This document shows positions 1 to 8,445 of a stretch of DNA of 34,845 nt, in pieces (positions within the stretch are counted from its first letter, which is position 1; each line of letters starts with the position of its first letter). The position numbers and the translations under genes were made by a program. The stretch spans positions 1-34,845 of the forward strand of contig JAIOPI010000017.1 of assembly GCA_021413965.1 (NCBI GenBank), in the 5' to 3' direction. The notes beneath the pieces are model-generated. The model ran no database searches, was not told where the DNA came from, and saw only the letters and a list, made by a program, of their open reading frames with translations. Source of the stretch: Lentisphaerota bacterium. Its GTDB lineage: Bacteria > Verrucomicrobiota > Kiritimatiellia > UBA8416 > JAIOPI01.

Positions 1-58
1 AGTCCACCGGCAACAGCATCGGCGTCTCCCGATCCACCGTCACAAAGCGTGTGCTCAT
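1..58 (-). CDS. Transposase N-terminus, partial (IS1182-like)
   Basis: Only the first 19 codons are visible, reading MSTRFVTVDRETPMLLPVD. This opening (R-F-V-T-V-D-R-x-T-P-x-L-L-P) is one I associate with IS1182-type transposases, whose next residues are usually a W-x-P-E-D-H-L motif that would lie beyond base 1. The start ATG is at 58-56, about 80 bases inside the putative element end, as expected for an IS. No clear Shine-Dalgarno sequence precedes it. The catalytic domain cannot be seen, so the family call rests on the N-terminal motif alone. Confidence 0.6.
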   Translation of the reverse strand, partial: MSTRFVTVDRETPMLLPVD

Positions 59-138
59 GGACGCGTAGTTTACCATCCGCGCTTACCCACGCTATCGAAA
101 CTGATGAAAACGACTGTCGCAAGTCCGACAGGCTGCTA
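1..138 (-). mobile_element. End of an IS element (IS1182-like), running off the window
   Basis: The minus strand starts a transposase-like reading frame at 58. The preceding 80 bases look like the non-coding IS end. The innermost recognisable adhesin codons stop at about 139, and the sequence then changes to an end that contains a perfect hairpin: CTGTCG (131-126), a six-base loop, and CGACAG (119-114). The boundary at about 138 is inferred from where the adhesin repeat breaks off after its NGTLRL motif. The other end and any target duplication lie outside the window. Confidence 0.7.
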
Positions 139-3100
139 GGCGGAGCGTGCCGTTGGCGATGGTCGTGAGGCCCGTATAGGTATTGGCCGCGGCCAGCGTC
201 AGGATGCCGGTCCCCGTCTTCGTCACGGCGCCGCCGGTGGTGGCGATCGGGTCCGCCACGGTGATGTCGCCCGTGCCGCCGAAGGTGAGGTTGCGTCCCG
301 CGCCGCTGAACGCATTGCCTGCGGACACGTTCAAGGTCAGCAGGCCCGCGTCCGATTCAATCCGGCTGTCCGCGGCCAGCGTCACCGCCCCCGCATACGT
401 GTTGGTGCCGTCCAGGTTGCGCAGCGCGCCGTCGTCCGCCACGCCCGCGCCGCTCAACGTCAGGGGCTCCGCCGCCGTCGTGATGTCCCCCTGGAGTTGC
501 AGGGCCGTGCCGCTGGCCACCGTGGTGACGCCGGTCGTGCCGCCCAGCGCGTTGGCATGTTCCACGGTCAGCGCGCCGGCCTGGATCGCCACCATGCCGC
601 CAAAGGTGTTGTCGCCCGACAGGATGGCCGTTCCGTCGCCGAGTTTGGCGAGCCCGTATCCCCGCCCGTCGTCGCTGATCGTGCCGCGCAGGGCGAGCTC
701 GCCGGCGACGGTGTTGATCGTGCGGCTGCCCGCATCCAGCACCAGGTCCAGGGCAATTGTCTGCAGGTTTGTGCTGTCGTTCACCAGGTTGCCCACGAGG
801 TTCAGCGCGGCGCCACCCAGGGTGAAGGGCTCTGCGTTGGCGGCGAAGCTCAGGCCGCCGAAGGCCGTGCGGTCGGGGAAGTCGTTGGTGGCGTCGGTCC
901 GCTGCCCGCCGGCAAAGGTGAGTGCGGCTGGAGCAACCGGCGCCGTATCGCCGTCCCAGTTGTCGCCCGTCTGCCAGCGGCTGTCGGTGGCGCTCTCTCC
1001 GTCCCAGGTCTTGATGGTGCTGATGGTAACCGTCACGTTGCTCCCGCTGAAGCCCAGGGCGTAGCGCTTGCCCGGCGCGGGGTTGGCGACGCCCAGGGCG
1101 GTCAGGCCGGTCCCGCCCACCGTGCCGCTGTACCGGATGAGCGTGTAGACGCCGTCGGTGGTCCAGGCGTTCGTCGTGTCTTCCTCGTAGAACGCGATGC
1201 TGCCGCCGTTGATCGTCAGCGTGCCGCCGCTGGCGACGACCACGAGGTCATTGGACGGGCCGGCGTTGAATTCGAAGGCATTGGTGCTGCCGGCCTGCAG
1301 GATGAGATTGGTGACCGTGAGCGTGCCCACGCTGGCGCCGGGAGCCAGCGTCCCGCCGCTGTTCACGGTGAGCGTGCCGCGGATGAGCCCGCGGCCGCCC
1401 AGCGTCCCGCTGGCGGTGACGTTGACGGTCGCGCCGACCGCGGTGGCGCCCTGGATCAGCAGCGTGCCGTCGTTCACCGTCGTGGTTCCGGTAAACGTAT
1501 TGGTGGCCAGCAGCGCCAGGGTCCCCGGGCCGGTCTTGGTCAACCCCGGACCGGCGCCGGTCATCGGGCCGCCCACCGTCAGGCGGCCGGCGCTCACCGT
1601 CACGATGCGGTTGGTGACGAGGGAGACGGTGCCCGTGCCGAGGTTGAGATCGTCGGTGCCGGTGAAGGTGAAGTCACCGCCCCAGCTCTGGGGGTTGTTG
1701 GCGGCGTTCGTGAGGGGCGCGCCGCTGGTATTGTTGATGGTTCCGCCGTTGATGGTGAAGAGGCCGGCCGCATTTCCGAGGGCCGTGGCGTGGTTGAGGT
1801 TCAACGTTCCGCTTGTCAGCGTCGTGCCGCCCTTGTGCGCGTTGGCGCCGGCCAGCGTGAGCGACCCGCCGGTGGCGTTCAATGTCAGCGTCAGGTTGCC
1901 GGTGGAGCTCTGCGTGATGACGTTGGTGACCACGGCGTTGCCGCTGCCTGAAAAGGTGATCGTGCGGGGAGTCGCCAGGTTCAGCGTCACGGAATCCAGT
2001 ATGAGCGCGGCTGGGGCGGTCGTCGTAATGATGAGGCCCGCGGTGGTGCTGACCGGGCCAAAGGCCACGCCAGCCGTGCCGCTCGTGACGTTGGTGCCGG
2101 CCTGGATGGTGAGGCCGGCGATGCCCGCGAGCGTGCTCGTCAGGGTGCCCAGCGTGTGCGTGATGCCGTCGCCGGCCGTGGCGCGATCCGACAGGATCGT
2201 GCACGACGCATTGAGCGTGACCGGGTAGGCCGTCACGCTGCTGTCGGAGGCCAGATCGAGTGTGCCGCCGCTGAGCGCGAGGGGCGCGGTGGCGGCCCCG
2301 AGGCCGCTGGGGTCCGCGAGCACGAGGGTGCCGGCGGCCAGGGTGGCGAGGCCGCCCGTGCGGCTGCTGGGTGACGCCAGCGTCAGCGCGCCCGTGCCGG
2401 TGGCCTTGCTGAACGCGAGGTTGCCGCTCAACACACCCAGCGTCAGATTGGCGTTGCTGGTGACATTGAAGACCGGTCCCGCGCCGATCAACGCGGTGGA
2501 TCGAAAGGCGAGGCCCGCGGTGCCGCTCGTGACGTTGGTTCCGGGCGTGACGATCAAGGTCACGGCGCCGATGGAGAGCGCCCCCAGTTCCTGTGTGAGA
2601 CCTTCGCCGGAGGTTTCGCGGTCCGTGAGGATCGTGCTGGAGACGGCCACGGCGATGCTGTTCGTCGTGGTTGCCGGCGTGTCGGTCGCCAATTGCAGCG
2701 TGCCGCCATTGAGCGTCACCAGTCCCGTGCCCAGCGCGCCGGGGTGGCCGGCCTTCACGATGCCGCCGCTCGTGATGGTGCCGCCGCTGTAGGTGTTGTC
2801 GGCCGACGGGTGCAGCCAGAGGGTGCCGGTTCCGGTCTTGCTCAGGCTGCCGCCGGTGCCACCGCTCAATACGCCCGTCAGTTCGGCGACGTTGGCGCTG
2901 ACTTGAATCGCCCGCGCGGCGGTGCCCAGGTTGATGGCGTTCTGGAGGGTCAGCATGCTGTCGGCGTTGCCCGCGTTCAGGATGAGGGCCGCGGTGGGGT
3001 TGAAGGCGCTGGCCGCCCCCCAGGCGAAGGCGGCGGGCGAGAGCGTGATCAGGACCGGTCCGCCTTGTGCGCTGAAGCCGCACGTGCTGCCCGTGAGTTG

Positions 3101-3781
3101 CAGCGTGCCGGCGCCTGTGCCCAGCGTGCGCGTGATGGCCGCACCCGTGGTCCACACGCCCGTGGCGGCGATGTTCACGTTGCCGTTTGTGGCGACGCCC
3201 GCGCCGTCATCCGCGCGCAGCATCCCGGCACTGATGGTCGTGGTCCCTTCATAGGTGTTGGAGCCGGTCAGGATCAGGATGCCGGCGCCGCTCTTGGTGA
3301 GATTGCCGGGGCCGCCGACGGCGCCCGTCACCGTCAGCGCACGCGTGGCCAGCGGGCCCACGTTCCAGACTTGGTTGGTGCCGAGAAGGAGGTCGCACTG
3401 AAGGGTCAGGTTCGTGGCGGCGGCGCTGAGGTCAATGCCCGAGACGCCCAGGGTCAGGGCCTTGCCCGCGGTCGCGGCGACAGACTGGGCACCGGACGGG
3501 TTGTACAGGGCGAGGCCGCGAACCGCGAGGTTATCCCCCAGCACCGGGGCCTGTGACGTCGTGATCGTGTTCGTCCACATGGCGATGTCGTTCGTCCCCG
3601 GCACGGCTCCGCCCACCCAGGCGGTGGTCGAGTCGAGCGGGTTGGAGTCATTGGACTTGGCCACAAAGGCGGCCTGGCCGGCGCCGGCCAGCGCGATGAG
3701 CAGCAGCGCCACCGCCGCACGGCGGGTCGCGGCGAACGACCGGCTAGCGATCCACGGATGAAACACGTCACGATCGACCAT
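92..3781 (-). CDS. Secreted autotransporter-associated beta-strand repeat protein, 3' end replaced by IS
   Basis: A large surface or secreted protein of about 1229 residues. It opens with a signal peptide: a charged start, then an Ala/Leu core (AVALLLIALAGAGQA), with likely cleavage near residue 37. The rest is Gly/Thr/Asn-rich beta-helix sequence. At least five copies of the PATR-type unit (L-T-K-x-G-x-G-x-L-x-L ... N-T-Y-x-G-x-T-x-I-x-x-G-x-L) occur near residues 157-190, 310-343, 745-777, 1043-1080 and 1183-1213. The start at 3781 is chosen because the signal peptide follows it directly and a GGGGGAG purine run precedes it; 3793 is an in-frame alternative. Further upstream the open frame overlaps the MFS gene and lacks protein character. 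The last 13 or so codons come from the IS end, so the native C-terminus (sorting tag or barrel) is lost. Function is probably adhesion or surface structure; the substrate is unknown. Confidence 0.8.
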   Translation of the reverse strand: MVDRDVFHPWIASRSFAATRRAAVALLLIALAGAGQAAFVAKSNDSNPLDSTTAWVGGAVPGTNDIAMWTNTITTSQAPVLGDNLAVRGLALYNPSGAQSVAATAGKALTLGVSGIDLSAAATNLTLQCDLLLGTNQVWNVGPLATRALTVTGAVGGPGNLTKSGAGILILTGSNTYEGTTTISAGMLRADDGAGVATNGNVNIAATGVWTTGAAITRTLGTGAGTLQLTGSTCGFSAQGGPVLITLSPAAFAWGAASAFNPTAALILNAGNADSMLTLQNAINLGTAARAIQVSANVAELTGVLSGGTGGSLSKTGTGTLWLHPSADNTYSGGTITSGGIVKAGHPGALGTGLVTLNGGTLQLATDTPATTTNSIAVAVSSTILTDRETSGEGLTQELGALSIGAVTLIVTPGTNVTSGTAGLAFRSTALIGAGPVFNVTSNANLTLGVLSGNLAFSKATGTGALTLASPSSRTGGLATLAAGTLVLADPSGLGAATAPLALSGGTLDLASDSSVTAYPVTLNASCTILSDRATAGDGITHTLGTLTSTLAGIAGLTIQAGTNVTSGTAGVAFGPVSTTAGLIITTTAPAALILDSVTLNLATPRTITFSGSGNAVVTNVITQSSTGNLTLTLNATGGSLTLAGANAHKGGTTLTSGTLNLNHATALGNAAGLFTINGGTINNTSGAPLTNAANNPQSWGGDFTFTGTDDLNLGTGTVSLVTNRIVTVSAGRLTVGGPMTGAGPGLTKTGPGTLALLATNTFTGTTTVNDGTLLIQGATAVGATVNVTASGTLGGRGLIRGTLTVNSGGTLAPGASVGTLTVTNLILQAGSTNAFEFNAGPSNDLVVVASGGTLTINGGSIAFYEEDTTNAWTTDGVYTLIRYSGTVGGTGLTALGVANPAPGKRYALGFSGSNVTVTISTIKTWDGESATDSRWQTGDNWDGDTAPVAPAALTFAGGQRTDATNDFPDRTAFGGLSFAANAEPFTLGGAALNLVGNLVNDSTNLQTIALDLVLDAGSRTINTVAGELALRGTISDDGRGYGLAKLGDGTAILSGDNTFGGMVAIQAGALTVEHANALGGTTGVTTVASGTALQLQGDITTAAEPLTLSGAGVADDGALRNLDGTNTYAGAVTLAADSRIESDAGLLTLNVSAGNAFSGAGRNLTFGGTGDITVADPIATTGGAVTKTGTGILTLAAANTYTGLTTIANGTLRLAACRTCDSRFHQFR

Positions 3782-4112
3782 CGTCTCCCCCATTCGCCGG
3801 ACCAGCCGGCACTGATTGTAAGACCGATTGGAATTGAAGTGCGTTACCACAGCACGAACGAAGATGCCGCGTGGGAAAGGAGGTCGGGAGCGCGTGGAGA
3901 GGCCGGTCGGTCGTGCGCCGTAAAGGGCGCGCACCTGAACGTCGGCCGTTGGTAGACCAGTGTACGGACCTGCTGAGGAACAAGAGCCCGCATAGCCACA
4001 TGATACGCAAATTTCGCGCGAGGGGAAGTGTTCATGCGCCGTCAGGCGCGGAACCCGGTCGGCAGGATGCCGGCCGCGCGAGCCGGGCAGGCTTCCGGGG
4101 GGGGCGGCAGCC
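3782..4112. other. Intergenic stretch, no gene seen
   Basis: This gap of about 330 bases lies between the MFS stop codon and the start of the beta-strand repeat protein, both on the minus strand. Open frames here are short and lack recognisable motifs. A 6-bp inverted repeat (4102-4107 with 4116-4121) overlaps the MFS stop codon, but no T-run follows, so it is not a convincing terminator. A promoter for the repeat protein should lie here, but I could not pick one with confidence. Confidence 0.5.
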
Positions 4113-5519
4113 TTACCGCCCGAGCCCGCGCTTGACGAGGGCGGCGCCGCTTTCAAGGCCGGAGGTCAGGGCGTATTGCACCTTATCCCGGACGAGGCCA
4201 AGCAGGACTGCGATCGAATGGGCGCGCGCTTCGGTGAGGCGGTGGGCGAGCGGAATCAGGGTGAGCCGGCCAAGGATGGTGAGCACGAAGATCAGATGGA
4301 AGTTCACGAACGTCTGGCCGAAAGCATGCCACGTCCAGGCATGCATGGCATGGGCCAGCCAGCCCCCCAGGAGCGAGCCGGCCATGGTCACGACCGAGGG
4401 GACAACGGTCTGCACGCCCAGGTAGGCCATGCGGTTTTCCTCGGGCGCGGCGGCCAGGACCAGGCTGAAGAGCGCCAGGCCGAACCCCGGACCGAAGACG
4501 CTCGCGACGACGGCATCCACCCACAGGGGCCAGTAGAGCCCCTGCCGCGCGACCAGCCAGCAGAGCGGCGAGAGGGCCACGACGACGAGCGTCAGCACCA
4601 GCACGGGCCGGCTGCCGCAGCGGTCGATCGCCTTGCCCCACAGGGGCTGCACCATGGCCGTGATCAGCCCCCCGACGACCGAGTAGATGGCAATCGTAGA
4701 GTAGGACATGCCGAGGTTGCTGATCATGTGGGCCGCGAAGAACGGGGCGGCCACCGACGTGACGGCGGACCACGCGGCGCTGAACAGGATGATCTGGCGG
4801 AAACCCGCGTTCCGGAACGGCTGACTCAGCAGGCGCAGGACGGGGGTGGGCGGTTCGCCGCGCAGCTCCGGTTCCCATTGCTTGCACATCGCCACGATCG
4901 CCAGCATGGAGAGGCAGGCGGCGGAGCCGAACAGCAGCGCGAAGGCGGTTGCCTCCATGTCGCGGGTCTTCATCCAGTCGAAGAGCCAGGAGGCGCCGTA
5001 GCCGACGGCCATCTGGAACAGGCCGTTAATGGTGTTGCGCAGGGCGAAGTAGCGGCCGCGGCGCTCAGGGGGAACCAGATCGGTCATCCACGACAGCCAC
5101 GCTCCGCCGGAGAGGCTTCCGCAGATTCCAGACAACAGCAGCACCCCGAGGAAGAGCAGCAGCTTGCCGTGCTGGGATAGCGGCAGGAAGGGAATGCACC
5201 CCAGGAACACCCACACAAGCCGGCTGAACCCGTAGGTGATGGCGATCAGGGGTTTGCGCCGGTGAAGCCGCCCGATCAGCCAGGCGGCCGGCAGGTTGCC
5301 GATCACCGACAGGCCCATGAGCGCCGAGACCAGCCCGAGGTGGAACTCGGTGGCGCCAAGCATCAGGGCAAAGCCGGTCAGGAGCGCGCCGTTGGTTATG
5401 GCCAGTGATGAGCCCTCGAGGTTGCCCTCGATGATCGACATGCGCAGGCTGCGGTCCGGTTCGCCGGACGGGAAGGCCGGCGCAGGACAGGCGGGCGCTA
5501 TGGGCGAATCAGTTGACAT
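4113..5519 (-). CDS. MFS transporter
   Basis: A 468-residue polytopic membrane protein with about 12 hydrophobic segments, the usual length for the major facilitator superfamily. A motif-A-like loop, GRLHRRKPL, follows the second helix at about residues 82-90. The family moves small solutes across the inner membrane using ion gradients; the substrate cannot be told from the sequence. The first 25 or so residues are Pro/Ser-rich and poorly conserved in character, so translation could instead begin at the in-frame ATG at 5441 (MSIIEGNLEG). No strong Shine-Dalgarno sequence precedes 5519. The gene lies 114 bases downstream of the 641-aa gene on the same strand. If that protein acts on glycans, this may be the matching uptake system. 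Confidence 0.85.
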   Translation of the reverse strand: MSTDSPIAPACPAPAFPSGEPDRSLRMSIIEGNLEGSSLAITNGALLTGFALMLGATEFHLGLVSALMGLSVIGNLPAAWLIGRLHRRKPLIAITYGFSRLVWVFLGCIPFLPLSQHGKLLLFLGVLLLSGICGSLSGGAWLSWMTDLVPPERRGRYFALRNTINGLFQMAVGYGASWLFDWMKTRDMEATAFALLFGSAACLSMLAIVAMCKQWEPELRGEPPTPVLRLLSQPFRNAGFRQIILFSAAWSAVTSVAAPFFAAHMISNLGMSYSTIAIYSVVGGLITAMVQPLWGKAIDRCGSRPVLVLTLVVVALSPLCWLVARQGLYWPLWVDAVVASVFGPGFGLALFSLVLAAAPEENRMAYLGVQTVVPSVVTMAGSLLGGWLAHAMHAWTWHAFGQTFVNFHLIFVLTILGRLTLIPLAHRLTEARAHSIAVLLGLVRDKVQYALTSGLESGAALVKRGLGR

Positions 5520-5633
5520 GGGGTTGGCTAAGGCGTCGAGTGGTCGCGCTACTACGCGAAGGATTACGTTTTGTTATAGTATGTGTGCCGTGAGCAGGAT
5601 CCGGGTATGGCGCATGGACGAAGCGCATGGTCC

Positions 5634-7559
5634 TCACCCGTTGCCGCGTTCCGCTGCGGCTTCCTCTGCCGTCACATGGCCGCCATTGACCGAGTAGCTG
5701 AGCGCCACGTAACCCGACGCCTGGATGCGGGGAAACAATTCCTCGACCTCGGCGCGATGGCGCTGCATGACGGCCATCTTCTTCTCCAGCAGGGCCGGCA
5801 GATGGGCGGGCAGCGTGTAGGTGGCCTCCTCGCCCACGGTAATCAGCGGCGCCACGGCGTTCTGCATCAGGTGGATGATGTGGCGGCAGTTCTCGATTTC
5901 CCCGTCCATCATGTCGAACATGCGCTTCTTCTCGCGCGCCTGCGCGTATTTGTCGGCATCCGGCTTGCCCGCAAAGCGGTCGATGATCCATTGCATGCCC
6001 GTGGCGTGCAGGTTGCATCGCACCAGGCACAGGAGCATGTCGAGGCGGTCGCGCTGGTCCTGCAGCCAGATGCGCACGTCCCCCGCCCCCGTCTCAGCCG
6101 CAAGGCTGGCGTCCAGCGTTTGGACCCCGCGCGTGAGGTAGTAATCCATGCTTTCCAGCGCGTCGTAGTACCAATGGTATTCGGGCAGGTGGAACAGGAC
6201 CCGGTTCTCCGCCGCAAACAAGGTGCGGAAGCCCAGTTCCAGGTCGCGGTCTTTCATCACGAATTGGGACCAGTAGCCACGCTCCTCGTCCGTCAGGGTG
6301 GCGGGATTGGGCACGAAGGGGCGGGTCAGCCAGCGCCGGCCGACCACGGAGTAGAAGAAGTTCAGGAAGTCCTCATATTCGCCGCGCCATGAGCGGTGGG
6401 CGTGGTCCAAATCCTTCCAGGCCGAATAGAGCGCCGGCGCATGCCGGGCTCCCACGAGCTTGCGCGCGACGGACACGATGCGCGCCTCGAGTTGCCGGGC
6501 ATCCGCCGGGCAGGACTTGAGGCAGCTTTCGATCAGCCGTTGCATGGGGGCCTTGCTGCCGGGCAGCGGGCCGGGCTGCGTGTAGGCGCCGATCAGCGTG
6601 CGGACGCCGCGCGCCTTCAGTGCCATGAGCATCTCGCCGGACTGCTGCAACAGGGGCAGCCCGATGATCGGGGCGTAGTTGTAGCTGCCGTCGTGGGGGC
6701 AATCGACGACCACGGGGGTGCCCGTCGGCTGCGTGGCGTGCAGGTGCTGCTCCAGCCAATAGCCCGTGAAGGGCGCGTTCGCCTTGTACTTGCTGCCGGT
6801 CAAGACGGACACGCGGCTGCCGAACGCGCGCGCGGTGGACGCCAGTTGTTCGGGCGAGAAGCAGCCCAGTTCCCAGACGATGCGCAGCTCGTTGCCGCCG
6901 GCGCGGCTGCCGTCCAGCACGGCCTGCACCCAGGCCATCATGCGCTCGCCCATGTCGCGGTGCTGCGTATCCGCGGGGCCGTTCGGGCCGGGGTAGAGCC
7001 CCTGGCTCCAGTTGATGCCGCCGCCGGAATCGTTGGAGCAGAACGTCACGGTTTCGATGGCCGGCGCGAGTTCCGCCAGTTGCCGGGCGATCTGGTAGTA
7101 GTGGGCAAGCACGCGGGGGTGGTCGATGTTGAGCGCGTAGTGCGGGGCCAGCGCCACGCTGGGATGTTCGCACGCACAGCCCTTGAGCTCCGGCTTGTCG
7201 TCATACCAGGGCGTCGGCATCCACATCGGCTCGCGCACGGGGGCGAGCGCCGCACGCATGCGGTGCTTCCGCAGGATCGCGCTCTTCCAGCGCAGGGCCT
7301 CCTGGTTGCGGCGGTAGGTCTCGGGCTTGAAGTAGCCGGCAATCAGATCCGTCTCGAAGACTTTGTAGAGGGAGGCGCCGAGGAAGCTGAAGTACTCCCA
7401 GGTGTCGCCTTCCACGAACCGCTGTTCGGGGGTGATGCCGACGATGGCGCCAATGGAAATCGTGCGATAGCCCTGCCGCTTGGCGGCGATCACGTTCTTC
7501 TCGAACTGCTCCGGGTCGCCTGCATCGCCGCCGCAGCTCAAGACATCAAAATCCCGCAT
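5634..7559 (-). CDS. Uncharacterised 641-aa protein, possible TIM-barrel glycoside-hydrolase-like fold
   Basis: I do not recognise a named family. The protein is 641 residues without a signal peptide, so probably cytoplasmic. The N-terminal half alternates short hydrophobic strands with helices and carries aromatic and acidic clusters (EGDTWEYFSF; PMWMPTPWYDD; TFCSNDSGGGINWSQGLYPG near residue 180), a texture like alpha-glucuronidase-type TIM barrels. The C-terminal half is mostly helical and rich in Trp, Tyr and Arg. The start is well supported: GGAGG lies six bases before the ATG at 7559. The gene follows kdpE after 178 bases and precedes an MFS transporter, suggesting a small catabolic unit. 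The carbohydrate link is inference from texture and context only. Confidence 0.7.
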   Translation of the reverse strand: MRDFDVLSCGGDAGDPEQFEKNVIAAKRQGYRTISIGAIVGITPEQRFVEGDTWEYFSFLGASLYKVFETDLIAGYFKPETYRRNQEALRWKSAILRKHRMRAALAPVREPMWMPTPWYDDKPELKGCACEHPSVALAPHYALNIDHPRVLAHYYQIARQLAELAPAIETVTFCSNDSGGGINWSQGLYPGPNGPADTQHRDMGERMMAWVQAVLDGSRAGGNELRIVWELGCFSPEQLASTARAFGSRVSVLTGSKYKANAPFTGYWLEQHLHATQPTGTPVVVDCPHDGSYNYAPIIGLPLLQQSGEMLMALKARGVRTLIGAYTQPGPLPGSKAPMQRLIESCLKSCPADARQLEARIVSVARKLVGARHAPALYSAWKDLDHAHRSWRGEYEDFLNFFYSVVGRRWLTRPFVPNPATLTDEERGYWSQFVMKDRDLELGFRTLFAAENRVLFHLPEYHWYYDALESMDYYLTRGVQTLDASLAAETGAGDVRIWLQDQRDRLDMLLCLVRCNLHATGMQWIIDRFAGKPDADKYAQAREKKRMFDMMDGEIENCRHIIHLMQNAVAPLITVGEEATYTLPAHLPALLEKKMAVMQRHRAEVEELFPRIQASGYVALSYSVNGGHVTAEEAAAERGNG

Positions 7560-7737
7560 CGCGCACCTCCCTGGATAAATCGGAGTCTCTTTTAAGCCGT
7601 CGGCTCACGCCCGCGCCCGGAGGTCGCGGGCCACCTCGGATATCCTTGTCCGGCTGTGTCGATGGAGTGTAAGCGGAAGAGGGTCACGTGTACGAGGATG
7701 GAGGGCGAGGCGCTGCCGAGCCGTTCCCACGTCTCTT

Positions 7738-8445
7738 TCAGCCGCCAACCAGCCGGTAGCCGATCCCCGGCTCCGTGGTGATGGTGCTGGCGGGGAGCCC
7801 GGCGGCCGCCAGCTTCTTGCGGAGATGGGTGACGTAGACCCGGGTGTACTGGGCTTGCTCCTGCGTCTGCGGTCCCCACACGTCCCGCAGGATCTGCCGC
7901 TGGGTGACGACCCGCCCGGCGTGCCGCGCCAGCAGGCCGAGCAGGTTGAACTCCGTTGGCGTCAAGGCTAACGGCTTGCCGGCAACGCGCACGTCGTGGC
8001 CGGCCAGGTCAATCTCCAGCCTGCCGACCGTCAGCACCGGCGATTCCTGCCCCGTGTGGGCGCGCCGCTGCACGGCACGCAGCCGCGCCAGCAGCTCGCC
8101 GGCTTCAAAAGGCTTCGTCACGTAGTCGTCCGCACCCTGGTCCAGCGCGGCGATTTTCTCTTCGGGACCGGCACGCACGGACAGGATCAGCACGGGCGTG
8201 GTCGACCATTCACGCAGCCGCTTCAAAATGGCGACGCCGTCCGCGTCCGGCAAGCCCAGGTCCAGCACGATCACATCCGGGTGACGGTGGGCCGCTTCGC
8301 GCAGTCCGGCCGCCCCATCTTCAACATCGAAGACGCGGTAGCCGTCGCCTTCCAGCACGACGCGCAGCAGGCGCCGAATCTGCGCTTCGTCGTCGATGAC
8401 CAGAGCAACCGGCTGTGCGGGCTTGCTTTCGTTGGTGGTTTTCAT
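7738..8445 (-). CDS. kdpE: KdpE, response regulator of the kdp operon
   Basis: A 235-residue OmpR/PhoB-family regulator. The receiver domain spans residues 12-125, with the acidic pair DDE near 18-20 and the phospho-acceptor Asp62 in LDLGLPDADG. It is followed by a winged-helix DNA-binding domain (about 140-233), including TPTEFNLLGLLARHAGRVVT and a C-terminal GYRLVGG typical of KdpE. It takes phosphate from KdpD and activates kdp transcription at low potassium or osmotic stress. Its ATG overlaps the kdpD stop codon as ATGA (8442-8445), so the two are translationally coupled. It is the last gene of the kdp run. Confidence 0.95.
   Translation of the reverse strand: MKTTNESKPAQPVALVIDDEAQIRRLLRVVLEGDGYRVFDVEDGAAGLREAAHRHPDVIVLDLGLPDADGVAILKRLREWSTTPVLILSVRAGPEEKIAALDQGADDYVTKPFEAGELLARLRAVQRRAHTGQESPVLTVGRLEIDLAGHDVRVAGKPLALTPTEFNLLGLLARHAGRVVTQRQILRDVWGPQTQEQAQYTRVYVTHLRKKLAAAGLPASTITTEPGIGYRLVGG

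Noticed and set aside
497..1951. 484-codon plus-strand open frame opposite the beta-strand repeat protein
   Set aside because: Gly/Ala/Arg-rich shadow; the minus-strand frame has a signal peptide and regular PATR units.
4102..4121. Rho-independent terminator after the MFS gene
   Set aside because: The 6-bp inverted repeat overlaps the stop codon and is followed by a C-run, not a T-run.
3782..4156. Upstream extension of the beta-strand repeat protein to 4156
   Set aside because: This part overlaps the MFS gene and lacks protein-like character; the signal peptide begins at 3781.
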